Below are positions 61,206 to 64,000 of a DNA stretch of 64,000 nucleotides, one piece after another. Both the position numbers and the translations under genes were made by a program. Positions within the stretch are counted from its first letter, which is position 1, and each line of letters begins with the position of its first letter. The notes beneath the pieces were generated by a model that was not told where the DNA came from, made no database searches, and saw only the letters and a program-made list of their open reading frames with translations. Origin of the DNA: JAHIKV01 sp965195225 (GTDB taxonomy: Bacteria > Planctomycetota > Planctomycetia > Pirellulales > Thermoguttaceae); NCBI GenBank assembly GCA_965195225.1, contig CBDAFL010000060.1:41526-105525 (forward strand). Direction: 5' to 3'.

Positions 61206-61349
61206 TCCCCTCTCCCTTCGGGGAGAGGGGACAAATGGATGGAAAACTACTCCCCTCTCCCTTTTGGGAGAGGGGCCGGGGGTGAGGGCGGTTGGGCAGC
61301 GCGGGCTTACCCTCACCCTAACCATCTCCTACAGGGAGAGGGGACAAAT
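61206..61349. repeat. Cluster of palindromic repeats, family E
   Basis: Three CTCTCCC...GGGAGAGGGG-type palindromes are arranged in a row (61206, 61250 and 61311), two of them separated by GGCCGGGGGTGAGGGCGG. The middle one matches the segment embedded in aceE at 47613-47652. Confidence 0.85.
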
Positions 61350-61488
61350 GGATTCGTTGGGGTGGCAGTTTAACTGCCACCCCAACATGGAATGTTGGAT
61401 GGCGAATGGCGGACGTGTCCGGAGGGGCTCGTCCACCATCCAAAATCCGTCACCACGGATTCCGACCCGTAGGGTCGCTTGACAATAG

Positions 61489-61687
61489 CCCAGCGATTCA
61501 CAGGATTATGCATCCGCTAGCAACGATAGCAGAAAAACACTTGCCACAACGGAGCTTGTCATGCCAGTTTAGCAATTTTCATAAAAACCTGGAATGATGA
61601 TCATCACAACCGTTGACGTAAGTCCCTATTTTTCAACACCAATATGATAGCAGTGATAGCATTTGCATAATCCTGTAAATCGCTGGG
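61489..61687. mobile_element. MITE-like element with 23-base terminal inverted repeats
   Basis: CCCAGCGATTCACAGGATTATGC is reduced here to its two ends: the left arm (61489-61511) starts CCCAGCGATTCACAGG, and the right arm (61665-61687) is its complement with a single mismatch. The 199-base element is A/T-rich inside and has no ORF. Flanking duplication is not clear beyond AG on each side. Confidence 0.7.
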
Positions 61688-61869
61688 AGAGTGGGTAGAG
61701 CAACGTGTCCTTCCGTCCCGTAGGGACGGTTGAACCCGTCGCGCTGGTTTTCGACCGTCCCTACGGGACTTGTCGAACGGGACAAGACGTTTTCGGATCC
61801 CAGCAGTACACTGCTGGGCTATTATCGACCGGCCCTTCCGGGCCGAGACCGTAGGTAAGGAATAAGTCC

Positions 61870-62907
61870 ATGCTATCAAATCCACCATCCAAAAGCCACC
61901 ATCCAAAATCTCCACGCGGTTTTACCCTTGTGGAACTTTTGGTCGTGATCACGATCATCGGGATATTGATCGCGTTGTTGTTGCCGGCAGTTCAGGCCGC
62001 GCGCGAGGCGGCGCGACAAGTGCAGTGTCGCAACCACCTGAAACAGATCGCCCTGGGATGCCTCAACCATGAACAGATCCACGGCTTCCTGCCCACGAAC
62101 GGCTGGGGAAACTGCTGGGTAGGCGACCCGGATCGCGGCTTCGGCTATCGACAGCCCGGCGGCTGGGTCTTCAGCCTTTTGCCCTACATGGAGCAGGAAG
62201 CGATGTACAACTTGGGGCAAGGAGCATCGGCGGCACAAAAGCAGACCATCTACTTTCCGCAACGGGCAGCTACGGTATTAGCGGTGCTTTCCTGTCCCAC
62301 CCGCCGTCCGCCGGGACTTTATCCCACTTACAATGTGAATTACCGCAACCTGACGGAGCCGTCGTTGGTTTTCCGCGGCGATTACGCCGCCTCCCACGGA
62401 AGCAACGGTACCCTTTCTTGGAGTGGTGGTTCTTCTTCGCCGACAGGGGGGCCTCAGACGCTCGCGATAGGCGACGGTTGGACGGATTCATACTGGTCGC
62501 AGTTGGTGGGAGGGAGCGGTAACGGCGCGATACACCTGCACAGCGAAGTGCGGTTGGCCGAAATCACCGACGGCACGAGTAACACATACTTGATCGGAGA
62601 GAAATATGCCTGGCCGGATCATTACTATGACGGAATGTCGGGCGACGACGATCAGGTAATGGATTGCGGCGAGGATTGGGACACAACTCGTTGGACCAAT
62701 AACGACGGAGTCCTTGATAGTACGCCGCGTCAGGACACGCCGGGCCTTTTTCATTCCTTCGCGTTCGGCAGCGCGCACTCCAACGGGTTTCATATGTCGT
62801 TGTGCGACGGCTCGATCCACATGATCAACTATACGATCGATCCGGAAGTCCACAGTTACCTTGGAAACCGCAAGGACGGCATGGCGATCGACGGAAAGAA
62901 GTTCTAA
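61870..62907 (+). CDS. DUF1559 protein with prepilin-type N-terminal signal
   Basis: A 345-residue protein. RGFTLVELLVVITIIGILIA near residues 16-35 is the type IV prepilin cleavage/methylation motif (G-FTLVE) with its hydrophobic helix. The DUF1559 (SBP_bac_10) body follows, with PAVQAAREAARQVQCRNHLK, HGFLPTNGWGNCW, and a C-terminal FGSAHSNGFHMSLCDGSIHM segment typical of the planctomycete family. Such proteins are greatly expanded in Planctomycetes and are thought to be pseudopilin-like surface proteins. AAGGA lies eight bases upstream of the ATG. Confidence 0.93.
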   Translation: MLSNPPSKSHHPKSPRGFTLVELLVVITIIGILIALLLPAVQAAREAARQVQCRNHLKQIALGCLNHEQIHGFLPTNGWGNCWVGDPDRGFGYRQPGGWVFSLLPYMEQEAMYNLGQGASAAQKQTIYFPQRAATVLAVLSCPTRRPPGLYPTYNVNYRNLTEPSLVFRGDYAASHGSNGTLSWSGGSSSPTGGPQTLAIGDGWTDSYWSQLVGGSGNGAIHLHSEVRLAEITDGTSNTYLIGEKYAWPDHYYDGMSGDDDQVMDCGEDWDTTRWTNNDGVLDSTPRQDTPGLFHSFAFGSAHSNGFHMSLCDGSIHMINYTIDPEVHSYLGNRKDGMAIDGKKF

Positions 62908-62989
62908 GCCAACCGTGTGCGGGCAAGTACGCATCCCTACCTACCAACCCGTTTTCTACCGTCCGCTTTTTGTGGGGAATGTCAGGAAT

Positions 62990-63078
62990 GTAGGGTGGGA
63001 CTTTTCGCAGCGCAGTCCCACCACAAGGGTTCGTTCAAGCAAGATGGTGGGACTGCGCTGCGAAAAGTCCCACCCTAC
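62990..63078. repeat. Palindromic repeat, family C
   Basis: GTAGGGTGGGACTTTTCGCA pairs with TGCGAAAAGTCCCACCCTAC at the other end. It lies in the gap between the DUF1559 and hydrolase-like genes; the arms are longer and more nearly perfect than in the other copies. Confidence 0.85.
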
Positions 63079-63111
63079 CCCTTTCCGTTCTGTAACCAAG
63101 AGAAACCAACC

Positions 63112-64000
63112 ATGTCGCGCTTCAGCAAGTTCATGATCGGGCTAATGTCATTCGGTTTAGTCGTCGGCCTTGCCGGCGCCGTTGGACAGGCGGAGGAGGC
63201 TGCCGTCCGAGACATCGGCTCGCGGCGGGAGCTTTTCGTCGATCGCTACCTGATCGACCGGCTGGAGGGTACGCGTCTGAAGCTCTGCGAGCCAAAGCCG
63301 GCGGAGACGGTCCTCAAATGCGACCGCCCATGGGAGGGACTCACTACCATAGGGGCGAGCGTCATCAAGAGTGGGCAGACGTACCGCATGAGCTACGGTG
63401 CCAGAAACAAAGCCGTTGACGTGTCGCATATCTGCCTCGCCGAAAGCCCCGACGGCATCCACTGGACCAAGCCAAACCTTGGCCTCGTCGAGGTCGCCGG
63501 CTCACGCGAGAACAACGTACTGAGCACCGTCTTTCGCAAGAAGGGCGTACTGATCGCTTCCGCCCTATTCCCCGGGTTTGGCTTCATCGACACCAGGGCG
63601 GGCGTTCCGCCCTCGGAGCGGTACAAGGCGATCAGCGTGAATTCCAGTCCCGAGAAGAACTGGAAGGAGAAGCCCCACAGGTACATTTGTAACGACCCGT
63701 TCAAGCACGTATGGGTGTGGGTGTCCGCCGACGGGCTGAAATGGAAGCTTCTCCACGATGAGCCTGTTCTCACGGTCGCAATGCCGAACTCGTTCGACGC
63801 GGGCCAAATATGCTTCTGGTCCGAGTCGGAACAACGCTACATCTGTTATTTCCGCTACGTCCCGCCGGAAAGATCATTTGGAAAATTTTACCGATTGGTT
63901 GCCCGAATCACGTCTCCGGATCTCCTGCATTGGTCCAAACCGGTGAAGATGAAGTTCGGCGATGACGGCCTCGTGCCGCCGGAGCAGTTTTACTACACGA
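63112..64000 (+). CDS. Secreted glycosidase-like beta-propeller protein, truncated by window end
   Basis: An open frame from ATG 63112 runs off the window after 296 complete codons. A signal peptide (KFMIGLMSFGLVVGLAGAVG) is followed by RRELFVDRYLIDRLEGTRLK, a start seen in many planctomycete exported proteins. Repeated blades suggest a five-bladed propeller of the GH32/43/sialidase type: SYGARNKAVDVSHICLAESP, SPDGIHWTKPNLGLVEV, VSADGLKWKLLHDEPVL, and SPDLLHWSKPVKM. Which glycan or other substrate it acts on cannot be said, and the catalytic residues were not assigned. It follows a pseudopilin-like gene in the same direction. Confidence 0.8.
   Translation, partial: MSRFSKFMIGLMSFGLVVGLAGAVGQAEEAAVRDIGSRRELFVDRYLIDRLEGTRLKLCEPKPAETVLKCDRPWEGLTTIGASVIKSGQTYRMSYGARNKAVDVSHICLAESPDGIHWTKPNLGLVEVAGSRENNVLSTVFRKKGVLIASALFPGFGFIDTRAGVPPSERYKAISVNSSPEKNWKEKPHRYICNDPFKHVWVWVSADGLKWKLLHDEPVLTVAMPNSFDAGQICFWSESEQRYICYFRYVPPERSFGKFYRLVARITSPDLLHWSKPVKMKFGDDGLVPPEQFYYT

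Larger units (their letters stand above)
61171..61869. other. Repeat-dense intergenic region
   Basis: This 0.7-kb region contains family-E palindromes, a MITE-like element with 23-base arms and several further hairpins (GTGGCAGTTTAACTGCCAC near 61364, GTCCCGTAGGGAC near 61708, GGCCCTTCCGGGCC near 61830). No gene is supported. Confidence 0.7.

Overview
The window looks like a piece of a planctomycete chromosome, probably of the Pirellulales type. The main clues are a DUF1559 protein with a type-II prepilin signal, an ECF sigma factor coupled to a FecR/LamG membrane protein, a PEP-CTERM protein, a DUF6941 protein, a tandem bacterial-microcompartment domain protein, a large sigma factor with extra N-terminal HTH domains, and GC-rich codon use. 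No tRNA, rRNA, CRISPR array or complete insertion sequence was recognised. The assignment rests on gene content read by eye; no database search was run.

Layout. Positions 138-4297 hold a plus-strand cluster resembling polyprenyl-phosphoryl-arabinose synthesis (DprE1-like oxidase, DprE2-like reductase, UbiA-family prenyltransferase) followed by a flippase-like membrane protein. Positions 4326-8853 (minus) hold a zinc-ribbon coiled-coil protein, rpoD and dnaG. Positions 9443-13902 (plus) hold a tandem BMC shell protein, a YhcH-family protein, an ABC ATPase/membrane pair and a GspF/PilC-like protein. An SLC13-type transporter, a cyclophilin and a sugar epimerase follow. Positions 18686-22390 are a restriction-modification cassette with two adenine methyltransferases and a PLD-type nuclease. 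Positions 23344-38314 hold secreted planctomycete-type proteins, the multi-HTH sigma factor, an exosortase-associated CAAX protease, an esterase/C45 fusion, a PilZ-like protein, thioredoxin and a coiled-coil protein. rsfS follows. Positions 39732-42394 form a compact cassette of a Ser/Thr kinase, an unknown protein and a PD-(D/E)xK-like nuclease, a candidate undescribed defence system. Positions 42844-56104 are mainly housekeeping: an NMO-like protein, aceE, a CPBP protease, brnTA, serS, an M20 peptidase, clpS, mtaB and rdgB. Positions 56271-64000 form a surface/regulatory locus: FecR-like protein, ECF sigma, FecR-LamG protein, PEP-CTERM protein, DUF1559 protein and a truncated secreted beta-propeller hydrolase-like protein.

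The most distinctive property is the density of short repeats. At least eight palindromic or low-complexity families fill the intergenic spaces. Several have entered reading frames: a palindromic repeat lies in frame inside aceE, purine-rich/low-complexity sequence inside mtaB, and heptanucleotide repeats inside the FecR-LamG gene. Other copies supply stop codons or occupy the 5' leader of rdgB. This resembles the way Rickettsia palindromic elements colonise proteins, and is the observation I would follow first, together with the kinase/unknown/nuclease cassette.
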